Shown here: positions 50,572-61,187 of the stretch, piece after piece | Numbering within the stretch: position 1 is the first letter of the stretch | Layout of the letters: each line of letters begins with the position of its first letter | Source of the DNA: Anisodus tanguticus | Taxonomy: Eukaryota; Streptophyta; Magnoliopsida; Solanales; Solanaceae | DNA: 64,000 nucleotides | Assembly (NCBI GenBank): GCA_034509755.1 | Contig: JAVYJV010000035.1 | Location: 120,869 to 184,868 of the forward strand | Direction: 5' to 3' | Translations under genes and position numbers: made by a program | The notes under the pieces: generated by a model | Database searches by the model: none | Told to the model about the DNA's origin: nothing | Seen by the model: only the letters and a program-made list of their open reading frames with translations

Positions 50572-50707
50572 AATATCTCAATGGCGCATGATCCTTGTGT
50601 ATTAATAAGGTGTTAAAATAGATAATGAACACATGTTAATTATCTATTTATAAAGAGGATAATAAAAGGAAAAGGAACTAGTGCTTTTTTAGAGCTCAAA
50701 TGTAACA
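50566..50707 (+). repeat. 3' LTR of the copia element
   Basis: 142 bp, identical to the 5' LTR, preceded by a short purine-rich tract (GATCAAGGGG) that may serve as polypurine tract, and followed by TTTTT. Confidence 0.95.
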
Positions 50708-50712
50708 TTTTT

Positions 50713-52280
50713 ATTAGTTCTTGTATTTTCTCAATAAATTTAAATTTGCTAAAATATTACTAAAACTATATTATGTAAAGACTTTTTAATGTATTTTTTT
50801 TTAATTATCATTGATACGTCTTTTTACAGATAAATTTCTTATATACTTACTGTGATAAAATTTTCTTTATTAAAACAGGTTGCATACTTTTTATACTTTT
50901 TATATTAAAAAATTTGGTTTTGAATAAATTAAAAATTTGCAACATAAGATTAAGTTTCAATCTCAGTTGTATGTATTTTTATGTTTTAAATAAGCTCTGA
51001 AAAAGTTTTTGAAACTTATCAAACAAAGTTCAATTAAAAAAAAAAAAATTAAATTAAACACGATTTTTCAGAAATCTTTGATTATATTTTATTATTTAAT
51101 TACAAAATAGTGATTAATTTGTAAATAAACTTAATAAGCCTTTTATTTAGAAAGTACGTTTTTTGTAGATGTGTTCAGTTAGCATTTTAAAAATTCATTT
51201 AAAATTCATTAAATAAGTCTGTTTGAACTGAATTTAGTAAGAACACAACACAATTGTAATTATGTTTCAGTTTAGCTTAAAAAATTTTACTGAAATTCTA
51301 AAATTTCAATTTCTTAAAGAATCCTTTTAATTTTCGTTTTTAAACAAAGGTTATCAATAAATAAGTTTAATGATTAGACTTTAGTTTTATGAATTTTAGT
51401 TTTTTTACTTTTAATTTTGAGAATTTAAAACAGAGCTACTAATTAAGTAACTAAAAGTCTAAGACATTTTAATAGAACCGATTCAGTTGGTAAATTAGTT
51501 TTTCATTAAATTTAATTATTTTTGTTACTAATTTAAGATAAGAATTAAATTAAAAATTAAATTCTATTCAGTACAAATCATCAATTTTTGAAATTTTTCT
51601 TAGTATATTTTTAACCAATTTTTGGCCCATTTATTTATGTGCCAAGATGATAATTTACTAGTTTTTGTACATTTTAAATAAGTTTTGTCAAAAATTGGTA
51701 AATTTCTCAAAACTTGACCTAAAGTTGTTACCTGTTATTTCTTGAAAATTTATCATTAATGGTTTTAATATTTTGCTTTTCATGCTTAATAAGGTCATTA
51801 TTGAATAAGTGTGAGTAATGTTTCTTGTGTTTTTTACAGATAAACATAAACATTAAACATTTTTACTGCGCAATCGCCATGTTTAAAAATTAAATTTAAA
51901 AAATAGTTTAATGTTTGAGTTTTTTTTTTAAAACATAAAATATAAACTTAAACATTTTGAACATTTATAATGATTTTAAATACAAAAAAATAAAATCTTG
52001 CATTCATAATTTTTAAAATAATTTACTTTATTAGTAAAACCAAATGATTAATTTATATAAGTTTTTAATGCTTTAATTATGTGTTTTGTTAGTCATATTT
52101 TTAGTCACAATACTTTCCAATACTAAGAATACTCTTTGATAAAATTAAAATAATGAACTTTTTAAAACTAGGTTGAATTAAACTCTGTTTTTATTTATCA
52201 TTTTATTATTTTATTTTACATATATTAGTTGATTAAAAAGTTTGAAAGTTATTTAAAAAGTTTAAAAATTAATTAAAAAA
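50713..52280. other. Intergenic, no gene seen
   Basis: AT-rich sequence between the intact copia element and the MADF-BESS reading frame. I looked for a 5' LTR belonging to the second copia derivative and found none. Confidence 0.6.
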
Positions 52281-53075
52281 ATGGAAGGTTTGAGCAAAAA
52301 AATAAAAATTGAAAATTTTGAAGAAAAAAAAAGTTTGATTCAATTTGTAGAAACAAAACCAATTTTGTGGAAAAAATCAAACAAAAATTACTTATGTAAT
52401 AAAACAATTAAAGACAAAACATGGCTTGAATTTTGTCAAAAACCAGAGAAGATCGCAGATGTAAAAGCCACCTGGAGAAAATTAAAAAGTCAATATACCA
52501 GAGAACTTGATAGAATAAAATCAAGTACCAAATCTGGCTCAAGTCCAGAAGATACATATATTTCAAAATGGCAATTATTTCCGTTTTTTGAATTTTTAGG
52601 AATTTGTAATGAACCTTCAGAAAAATCTATTTCTGTTCCTATTAATGAAAATAATATTACAGAAGTCTTAACAGATGAAGAAATATGTCTTGAAACCACA
52701 TCTGGTCAGAAAAATGAAGATGAAAAGTTCTATAAAAACTTTTTCGATAAAAAAAAAATAGAAGACAAAAAAAATAAAAAAAATGATAAAGTAAAATCTC
52801 ATGAATTAAAAATACAAAAAGAGAGCCTAAAAATAGAGACTATAAAAAATTTTAATAATTTTATTGAAAAATCTTCGAAGGAAAATTCTTCAAGCGCTAC
52901 AATTTCATTCTTAAAAACTTTAGAGCCTGCTTTAGAAAAAATAAAAAATATAGTAGACGCAGAGGTAGACCTACCAAAGCTAGTAGAAGTTCAAGCAGAA
53001 TTATTAATTCTAATAATTTGCCTATTAATGAGAATAATACTTCTACAAATTCCTTTGTTTCTAATTCTAAGATAA
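52281..53075 (+). CDS. MADF-BESS protein fused out of frame to copia sequence
   Basis: A 264-codon intronless frame from ATG 52281. Residues about 18-112 form a MADF (Adf-1-type Myb/SANT-like) DNA-binding domain, with spaced aromatics: LIQFVETKPILW, TWLEFC, ATWRKLKSQY and KWQLFPFFEFL. After a charged linker, ISFLKTLEPALEKI (about 210-225) resembles a BESS protein-interaction motif, so the MADF-BESS architecture of Adf-1/Stonewall-like regulators or Harbinger-associated proteins is complete. Beyond about 52950, DNA is copia gag read in the wrong frame, giving a hydrophobic tail (ELLILIICLLMRIILL) up to TAA 53075. That tail is not native, so a copia copy has replaced the gene's 3' end. It could be a dead gene or an expressed chimera. 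Confidence 0.7.
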   Translation: MEGLSKKIKIENFEEKKSLIQFVETKPILWKKSNKNYLCNKTIKDKTWLEFCQKPEKIADVKATWRKLKSQYTRELDRIKSSTKSGSSPEDTYISKWQLFPFFEFLGICNEPSEKSISVPINENNITEVLTDEEICLETTSGQKNEDEKFYKNFFDKKKIEDKKNKKNDKVKSHELKIQKESLKIETIKNFNNFIEKSSKENSSSATISFLKTLEPALEKIKNIVDAEVDLPKLVEVQAELLILIICLLMRIILLQIPLFLILR

Positions 53076-53452
53076 ATGACATCCTTGAATCTAGTGTCTT
53101 AAAATTGAGTGAAAGACTGGATTCTCAAGAACTAAAAGCTGATCAAAGATATGAACATACAAAACGTCTTATGTTAGAAACTATGAACATGATTCGTAAT
53201 TTAAAAGAAAAAAATGATTCTATTGCTTTAACTAATAATCAAACATTTGATAACCCTATCGCTACAATTAATACTCAAAGTCAGACATCTGACAATAGTA
53301 ACAAAATAATTTCTAAATCTAACAGTGATAAAAAACCCGACAATTGTAGATTCCTAAAAATTATTGATAGGGATAATATTGAAAGAACTATTAAATATAA
53401 CCAAATTCCGAATAAATTAGATATTGAGCTCTTAAACAAAGATAATGTATAA
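52960..53452 (+). pseudogene. Copia gag N-terminal part
   Basis: Open frame through 53452, with the first ATG at 53018. It starts with the AT-hook-like RRRGRPT, then an Asn/Ser-rich stretch and a helical segment (ILESSVLKLSERL). It ends at TAA 53452, overlapping the next frame in the sequence ATGTATAA. Continuity of gag across the overlap (LNKDN then YKRWLNN) indicates one former gag gene broken by a +1 shift. Confidence 0.6.
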
Positions 53453-55385
53453 ACGCTGGTTAAACAATTGTTACATTTTTCTTCGTAATTATTTTTGGGA
53501 TTTCATTATCGAAAGAGCTCCATTAACTCAAGATGAAATTAGTATTGACGAAGTTATTTTTAACTCTCTCTTAAATAGTATTCATAGAAATTTTTTAAAT
53601 GACATTCATACAAGCTATACTAATACTCATGATCTTTTGAAAAGTATTCAAAGTCATAATTCTAACCATCATCTGAATAATTTTGGCAATTTATCTAATG
53701 CATTAATAAACTCCTTTAATGGTGAAAATATAGCCGAATTTAATAATAAATTCAATGATACAGTAAATAAAATTAAGAAAATTTACAAAGGCTATTTTAC
53801 TAATGAAATGTTGATTAATACATATTTGGAATGTTTACGTCCTAATTCTGCTCTTTATCAAATAAATTTTAAATATTGCTTAGCAAATACTAAGTCTGAT
53901 CCTGAAAATTATCATATAATAAATCTTAATATGAGTGAAGTTCAAACAGAAGCTATACGCCATATTCAAGATATTAAACTTAGTTCTAATTCTTCCATTA
54001 TCAATAAAGTTGATAAACATAATTCAAATTCTAATTTCAATTCGAATAAACGTAAACGTAAGTCAGATGATGAAATTGTATTTAGAGCTAGATTAGTCGC
54101 TACAGGCTATCAGCAAAGACAATTCATCGATTATGACGAACTCTATTCTCCTACTCTAGATATTGATTCGTTGAGATTCTTATATTCTATAGGTTTGAAA
54201 AGGAAGATGAATATTTATACAGCTGATGTAACTACGGCATATTTACAAGCTGATATTGATAAAACTATATTCATGAAACAACCAGATGGATTTGATGACA
54301 AATCTGGTCGTGTATGTAAATTGAAGAAATCAATTTACGGATTAAAGAAAAGTGGTAGAATGTGGAATGAAAAAATTTCACAATTCCTAACTGAATGCAA
54401 TCTTATAACTGCAAAATGCAATACTACAATTTTCTTCTATAAAGATTTAAGTTTGATTGTTGGTGTTTATGTCGAGGATTTAATAATCATATCTAAAAAT
54501 GACAAAATCTTTGATGAATTTATAAATAAATTTAAAACTAAATCAAATATTCAATTGAAGATAACTAAGTCATTAGATAAATTCTTGAATATTGAAGTAA
54601 AATCTGATAAAAGTAATTCAATATATTTCTCCATGAAAGATAAAATAATTAAACTAGCAAACTCTGTGGGTATCAAGAAGGAAAATTCTCAATTAATACC
54701 TATCAGAAGATCTAAATTACTAGAAAAAGACTTAGATCAACCATTGTTCTTGAATGTAAGCCTTTATCAATCGATAATTGGCCAGATTTCTTACATAGCA
54801 AGAATAGTAAGACCTGACGTGATTTTCGCGATAAATCAACTTTCTAGATTTAACATTGAACCAAGAATAACACATTTTAAATATGCTCTACAACTTGTTC
54901 AATACCTATTCAACACTAGAAATTTAAGTCTAAAATATTCATCTATAAATATTCATGATAACATTGTTGGTTTCTCGGGTTCAGATTTCGCAAATGACGT
55001 TTATGAACGTAGGTCAATATCAGGAATTGCCATTTTTCATAACAACAATTTAATTTCATGGAAATCGAGTATGCAAAGAGAATCAGCTTCATCTGTAAAC
55101 TCTGCAGAAATATTTTCAGCTTTTGAAACTTTCATTTTGATTGAAACTTTCTTCCGAATTATGATTGAGTTCAACATTGACACAAAGAATCACAAACTTT
55201 ATTCTGATAGCGCAGCTGTAATTTGTTATTCTAAATATGGTCCTGTTACTCCTAAAACTAAAAATCTAGACGCTAAAATATTTAATCTAAGAGACAAAGT
55301 CATTCAAAAGAATATTATTACTCAGCATGTGAAAACTGAATTTAACATTGCTGATCAATTCAATAGTATATCTATAAATTGTTAA
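53445..55385 (+). CDS. Copia gag-RT-RNase H fusion frame
   Basis: 646 codons from ATG 53445. The first about 200 residues are the rest of copia gag (YKRWLNNCYIFLR onwards). A basic NKRKRKSDDEIV segment then leads straight into reverse transcriptase (FRARLVATGYQQ), so the zinc knuckle, protease, integrase and RT start have been deleted in frame. RT retains TADVTTAYLQAD and YGLKKSGRMW, but the catalytic YVDD is YVED (54468-54479). RNase H shows FSGSDFA where copia has YSDASYA, so the first catalytic Asp is lost, while SAEIFSA and SDSAAV are kept. A long frame with changed catalytic sites suggests decay, or retention as a non-enzymatic protein. Confidence 0.8.
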   Translation: MYKRWLNNCYIFLRNYFWDFIIERAPLTQDEISIDEVIFNSLLNSIHRNFLNDIHTSYTNTHDLLKSIQSHNSNHHLNNFGNLSNALINSFNGENIAEFNNKFNDTVNKIKKIYKGYFTNEMLINTYLECLRPNSALYQINFKYCLANTKSDPENYHIINLNMSEVQTEAIRHIQDIKLSSNSSIINKVDKHNSNSNFNSNKRKRKSDDEIVFRARLVATGYQQRQFIDYDELYSPTLDIDSLRFLYSIGLKRKMNIYTADVTTAYLQADIDKTIFMKQPDGFDDKSGRVCKLKKSIYGLKKSGRMWNEKISQFLTECNLITAKCNTTIFFYKDLSLIVGVYVEDLIIISKNDKIFDEFINKFKTKSNIQLKITKSLDKFLNIEVKSDKSNSIYFSMKDKIIKLANSVGIKKENSQLIPIRRSKLLEKDLDQPLFLNVSLYQSIIGQISYIARIVRPDVIFAINQLSRFNIEPRITHFKYALQLVQYLFNTRNLSLKYSSINIHDNIVGFSGSDFANDVYERRSISGIAIFHNNNLISWKSSMQRESASSVNSAEIFSAFETFILIETFFRIMIEFNIDTKNHKLYSDSAAVICYSKYGPVTPKTKNLDAKIFNLRDKVIQKNIITQHVKTEFNIADQFNSISINC

Positions 55386-57057
55386 AAATTTCAACAATAT
55401 TATTTTTCTTAAGCAATTAAGTTTTTTATGTTATCAATATTGTTAAACTATTCTAATCAATTATTATTTTTGTTAAATACAATTTTTTGTACTCATTAAG
55501 ATTATTTTAAGTTTTAAATGAATATTTTTAATCTTATAATTATTATAAGCTAATTCAATATGAAGTAAATTTCTTAAGATTAAATAGCTTGTTTAATAAA
55601 AAATTATTTCAATTATAATGCTAGCAAAATTTCATAGCTAATAAGTTTCTGACAATTTCTTTTACTTCTTTTTTTATCTAAAAAGAAATTCTCAAAACAT
55701 GAGTTATTTAAAAAAAAAAATTTTTTAATTCTAATATTAATAAATATTTTCACTACAATCAGTGCAAATTCAGAACCAACACTTTTTATTTTTCTTATGT
55801 ATTTTACGCTTGTAAAAAAAAATTGCTGGTTCTGAAGTTGCAACGAGTGTATTTCATTATCTTTGAAATTGAAAATAATGATTTCTCAAAAGTAAACTAT
55901 TAAAAGCAAAACACATCTACTTGAATTATTCAATAAATTTAAAAACATTTTTATTCAAATTAATTCTTATTTCTTTTTTCAAATAATATTTTTAACTTAA
56001 TTTTTTGTTTTTAAAGCTTAAACCTTCTTTGAATTTTAATTTATTTGTTAAAAATAAAACATCTACAAATATGATTAACATGCTTTTTAATAAAAATAAA
56101 GTTTTTAAATTTAAATTCTTTCTAAATAAACTTTAAAAAAATAAATAAATTTCTATTTTATTTAGTCTAGAATATCTAAATGAATTCTTAATATATAAAA
56201 ATTAATCAGTTAAAACAAAAGTTAAACTATTATTAGTTTCTTTTTTTTTAAGTTATAAAATTATATATTTTTTCTAAGATTTATATTCAATCGAATTTTA
56301 AAAAAAAAATTAATCTTGTGTTTTTTATGATTTTTTTTCAATTTTTCATTAAACTTGAAAAATTTTTTCTAAATTTTTTTATGAAGATTAATCCATTTTT
56401 TAAAATATGCATTTGTTTCTTTTTTTTCTATTGTTTAATTTTTTTTCTGTTTGTGAAGTTTATAATAATTCCAAAGCTTTACTTATATTGGATAATTTAT
56501 TGTTTTTAACTAAATATCTGTTCTTTACTATATATTTCGTTCTTTTTATATTATATTTTTATTTTAAAGTATGATGGTCAAGACATAAACAAATTGTTTT
56601 ATACTTTGTAACTTTTCATTCGAACTGTTATGTCTTGTCTTAATTTAAGTTTTTGCTATAAATAATTTAATTTCATAAAACTTTTATTCCAGCTCTGTTT
56701 ACTCTCCTTTTTCTTAATTCTACTATGACTTGATAATGTTTAAATTTAAAAAAAATTATCGTTTTCATCAAATGCTTTAAATAGTTAAAGAAATTAATAT
56801 TCATAAAAACACAAAAATTACAAACTCAAAAAATAAGACTAAATAAAAAGAACCTTTTAAAAAAGAACCTTTCTAGTAATTTTTTTAAAAAATATATAAA
56901 AGTTGTATAATAACTAATTGGTTGTCTATAAATAAATTAAATACAAAGCATTGATTTTGAAAAAAAAGTTGTACGACATTAATAAAACTAGTTAAAGTTT
57001 ATTTTTTTTTTTAATAATTTCTTTGTTTGAATATACATATATGATTGGTTTGATGGT

Positions 57058-57126
57058 AGGAATAATTTTAACTCATTGTATCTTTCAATGTAAATCGTGT
57101 AAAAAAGTTACAGTAAAACCTTTAAA
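57058..57126 (-). pseudogene. 18S rRNA gene fragment
   Basis: 57058-57092 matches the intact 18S at 43488-43522 (AGGAATAATTTTAACTC.TT and on), and 57106-57126 matches 43648-43669 (AAAAG.TACAGTAAAACC). About 115 nt of the 18S between the two blocks are missing. The differences are mostly G/C to A/T changes, as expected of unselected DNA in this genome. Orientation equals that of the main rDNA. Confidence 0.75.
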
Positions 57127-57962
57127 ATTTCTTTAATTCTAAAACTGATTGAAAGGAATCTTGATTTACATTTGCCATCAAAACCATGTTGTGTATTTTA
57201 TAAGATCAAAAATACAACTCATATTTGTAATGCAAATGCCAAAATACTTTTAAAAACTTTAAAAATTAAGAAATAATACATAAACGATCAAAATCAATTT
57301 ATGTTAAAGAATAATTTATTAGAATTACAACCTTTTGATGTAGCTAATTCAATAAAGTTGGAAAATATTTTAAAAGTTAACAAGAACAATTTCATAATTG
57401 TCACTAAGTGATGAGCTGGATGATAGTATAGAAAAAATTTTTAGTCAAATAAAATTTTTATAACTAATAATAATGTGTTTAGATTACAATGGATAATTTA
57501 TTAAACTTTTTACGGAGAAATATTAAAAAAAGATTCATTTGTTTAATTACTTGTTGCATATTAGATCATCAATTTTCTTACTACAAATTTTAGCAATACG
57601 CGTTTCAAAAAGATACCTCTATAATAAAGAACTTATCTTAGTTTAGTTTTTAACTAAAGCTTATAAAAATTTTTCTCTATATTATACTAATAAAAACATT
57701 TGTTTTTTACACAGAAGTTTTATCAAAAACAAATTAAAAGTTCTTTTTTTATATTAAAGCTAAACATTAAAGCATTCTTTTTAACACTAAACATTGAACT
57801 CTGTATTATTGAATATTTTGAAACTATTTAGAATTAAAACTATGATTTAAGATTCTAATATTTTTCAGCTAAAAAAACTTATATTTTGTAAGGTTTAATC
57901 CGTTATAAGAATTTCGGTTTGAGTCAAAATAGTTAGAAAATTTATTTGTACAGATTATTTAA

Positions 57963-57970
57963 TGCGCATG
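57963..57970. promoter_or_regulatory. TGCGCATG word upstream of ALIX
   Basis: TGCGCATG (half of an NRF-1 type palindrome) about 117 bp before the ALIX start codon, in otherwise A/T sequence. Role inferred. Confidence 0.3.
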
Positions 57971-58086
57971 TCTATTTTAATTTTTAACAATTTATTAGCT
58001 CAAGTTAGTTTTATAAACACAAAAACAAAAACCAAAAAATAATTATATGACAATTTTATTGATAAAATTTTTTGTTTACTTAAAAA

Positions 58087-61000
58087 ATGGAAAAGCTTCC
58101 TTATTTGCCTATGTTATATTTTGATTTAAAACAAAGTTCTCGAGGTGTTGATTTTAAAAACTCAATTGAAAACGTAAGATTTTTTTTTCTTAATTTTTTC
58201 TTTCAATTTTTCTTTTAAAGAGGATTAAAGAAATTTATGGTCAAAATCCTAAAGATTTTCAAAAAGAAATACAGGAGTTTGAATTTTTGAGAGCTGTAAG
58301 TTATAAATTTTGTTTTCTTTAAACTAATTTTAGTTTCAGAATGCAGTACGAGTTACCCATGATGTTAATGGTTGTTTTTTACTTAAAAGATATTATGCTC
58401 AATTATCTATTTTGAATAATAAATTTCATTATACAACACGTTCTTGTGACATTAAATTCAGTTGGACAGATATATTTACAAAACATCATGTGACAAGTGA
58501 TATACAATTAGAATTAAATTCAATTTTGTTTAATATTGGAGCTTTGCATTCTGAACTAGGAGCAGCTAGTCAACGCAACACATCAGATGAAATTAAAAGT
58601 TCTTGTACTGATTTTCAATGTGCTGCTTGGGTTTTTAAAAAATTAAGAGAATGTACACATTCTTTGAGCAAAGATTTAAACCCTGAATTAATGAAATTTA
58701 ATCATATTGTTTTATTAGCTCAAGCTCAAGAATGTATTTTAGAGAAATCAATTTTAGATAAAAGAAATGAATCAACAATTGCTAAAATTGCTGCAGAAGT
58801 TACTTGTTATTATGATGATTTAATTGTTATTTTGATACAATCTGAATGTCAAGAAAAAGATTCATTACAAGATATAGTTGGAATCAAATTGTATAAAGAA
58901 TGGAAGAATTTTATTGAATTTAAAGCAAATTTTTATTTATCTCTTTGTTCTTATTTTATGGGTATTTATGAAAAAACTAAAATTGGAGAGAAAATTGCAT
59001 GGCTTATTTCTGCAGATGAGAAATTAAAATCTTCAATCAAGTTAGCTAAGAACACAGAAACATCTGATGTTATAGAGACTATAAATTATTTAGCTAATTT
59101 AATCAAAGTTGCTTTAGAAAAAACAAAAAAAGACAATGATTTTATTTATCATGAAATCATACCTACTTTAGATAAATTATCAGCTGTGAAAGGTGTTAGC
59201 TTAGTAAAAGAAATTGAATTTAGTATATCAGATCCAGACATTATGGGTAAAGATATATTTCATAAATTAGTTCCTATTGAAGCATATGAAAATTTGTCTA
59301 TTTTTAGTGATTATAGAGATAATTTATGGAGAGAAATAAAATTGAAGATAGATGAAAAAAATGAAAAACTAGCTAAGTTTTTGTCATTAATTCAATTAGA
59401 TAAAGAAAATGTAAGAAAAAGAAAATTTAAAGTTTCTGAAAAACTTTTAAGTATTTGTGCAGCATATTCTAAAAAGAATTTTTTGCAAGATCTTATTTCA
59501 AGATTTAATGAACTAGATGAATTAAGTAAGAATATAGACAAAGAATTTAACTTATTAGAAAAAGTCATTCTTGAAGAAGAAGAGTTTGAAAAAAAAAATG
59601 GTATATCTGATTCAAAAAATTCAATTAAGGAATTAAGAAATACTTTCAATAAGCATTATGAAGTTCATAAAAGTGCAATGGATTCAAATAAAAATTTACT
59701 TGAAACTGTTGAGTTATATCAAAAAGATATAGAGTTATTAGGTAATAGCTCTGTTGAAGATTTAGAAAATCTTTTTACAGCGTCAGCTAAAGATATAAAT
59801 GAAAATGTAGAAGAAAAAAATTTGTCTGAATTAGAAAGATTATTTGATAAAATTAAAGAAATGAAAGAACAAAGAGATCATCTTGAAAAAAAAATTAGAG
59901 ATAAAATAAAAGAAGATAATTTTAATAATTCTTTAGTTGCACATTCAAAGGAAGAAATGAAACAAGTATTTGATAAAGAAAAAGAAAAATTAGATGTTGA
60001 CATAAATTATTTAAAACAAAATATGAAAGCTCAAAAAAATATTATTGATGCTTTAGTAAAAGAAAATGAAAGTTATGCTCAAACTAGGAAAGCATTCATG
60101 AAAATGGAAAAATTAAGAGATGAAAAAATTGAAAGTTATTATGATACTTACGAAAAAATTGAAAGCATTATAATAAATTTAGATAAAGGTTTTGAATTTT
60201 ATGCAGATTTGAAAAAAATAATTCAATCATTACAAACAAACATAAATATTCATATTGAAAATAGAAAAAAGAACAATTTTGTTGATAATAGAACCTTTTT
60301 AGACTTGAAAAATCAAAAGAAAATTTCCACTATTGAAAAACCACCAATTGATCAACAAAAATATTATGCAAGTAATTTTAATCAAATGCCTACAGATCAA
60401 CAAAAAAATTATGCCAACAGTGTTAATCAAATGCCCACTGATCAACAAAAAATTTATGCAAACAATTTCAATCAAATGCCTATCAATCAACAAAAACTAT
60501 ATGCAAATAATTTCAACCAAATTCCAATGAATACCCAAAATTATAATTATCCTATCAATACATTTCCATCAAATCAAATAAATAACTATCAAAATAATCA
60601 GCATAATAGTTTCCAAAACAATCATTTAAATACTATTCAAAACAACCCAGTAAATACTATACAAAACAATCCAATAAATACTATTCAAAACAACCCAATC
60701 AATACTATTCAGAACATCCCAATAAATACTTTACAAAACAACCAACTTAATACTATTCAAAATAATCAAGTCGTTAATAGAAATCTTTATACTAATCAAC
60801 CAATTTATCAAAATCCTATGCCTTTACAACAACCTTATAATAATTTTGTTCAGTATCCAGTGAATAATTATTCTCACAATAATAGTTTACAAGGCATAAA
60901 TTATAATTTGCAAAATTTAAAAATAAATAATTCAATAGCTCCACAAAATTTTTCTCAAAATCTTAATTGTAAGTAAAATTTTTTTGGTTAATTATTTTTT

Positions 61001-61151
61001 TTTTGTTCAACTAATTTTGTTTATAGATAATCAACAACCAATCAAACAAGTTTCATCTTTACCAATAGATAGTATTCTTAGTTCATCAAATGAACTTAGT
61101 GAAGAAATTCAACCTGTTCTGAAACCTACCATTGTACCCAAAAAAGATTAA
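58087..61151 (+). CDS. PDCD6IP: ALIX (PDCD6IP) BRO1-domain ESCRT adaptor
   Basis: Four exons, 58087-58173, 58221-58295, 58340-60968 and 61027-61151, splice in frame to 971 residues (vertebrate ALIX is about 870). The second intron is only 44 nt. The BRO1 domain fills about 1-350 (early LPMLYFDLK, LLAQAQECILEKS, KKDNDFIYHE), the helical V domain about 360-720. Family members bind CHMP4/ESCRT-III through BRO1 and YPxL ligands through the V domain, and act in membrane abscission, endosome sorting and repair. The usual proline-rich tail is replaced by Asn/Gln-rich repeats: four 15-residue units around NQMPTDQQK.YAN (about 722-790), then octads around NTIQNNPI (about 800-870). No P(S/T)AP motif is seen. 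Start: ATG 58087, giving MEKLPYLPMLYF, as expected for BRO1. Confidence 0.9.
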
Positions 61152-61187
61152 AAAAGTTATTTTGATTTTGTTAAATATTTTTATTTT

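Larger units (their letters stand above)
48047..50707 (+). mobile_element. Copia (Ty1-type) LTR retrotransposon, internally deleted
   Basis: Two 142-bp LTRs with TG...CA ends (48047-48188 and 50566-50707) are identical throughout and flanked by a 5-bp TTTTT duplication (48042-48046 and 50708-50712), so insertion was recent. The 2.4-kb interior keeps only a gag start (ATG 48297, MSTNEQEQPKKRGRPSSTSR), then the integrase core, reverse transcriptase and RNase H. Most of gag, the zinc knuckle, the protease and the integrase HHCC domain are missing. Since LTRs are identical, the element must have moved recently, either before its deletion or with proteins supplied by another copy. Confidence 0.9.
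52950..55385 (+). mobile_element. LTR-less copia derivative joined to the MADF-BESS gene
   Basis: Copia-type sequence begins near 52950 (frame encoding RRRGRPTKASRSSS, as in the gag start of the intact copia element) and ends at 55385. It carries gag, then RT and RNase H, but no gag zinc knuckle, protease or integrase, and no LTR or target-site duplication could be found on either side. The copy lacks an own ATG at its left end. It looks like an old, deleted insertion. Confidence 0.7.
55389..58086. other. AT-rich intergenic region with an rDNA relic
   Basis: No supportable gene. A decayed 18S fragment lies at 57058-57126, and a TGCGCATG word at 57963-57970 about 120 bp before the ALIX start. 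The open frames at 55613-55843 and 56318-56509 are Phe/Ile/Lys runs from poly-T and poly-A. Confidence 0.6.

Noticed and set aside
52640..53030. Near-identical 19-bp pair (CCTATTAATGARAATAATA at 52645 and 53015)
   Set aside because: Could hint at recombination between the MADF gene and copia, but it is short and AT-rich, so chance is likely.
56318..56509. 63-codon plus-strand open frame, nearly all Phe and Ile
   Set aside because: Poly-T artefact.
59392..59649. 85-codon minus-strand open frame
   Set aside because: Antisense shadow of the ALIX coding exon.
60299..60530. Open frames on both strands over the ALIX repeats
   Set aside because: Alternative-frame readings of the 45-bp tandem repeat that encodes the 15-residue units.
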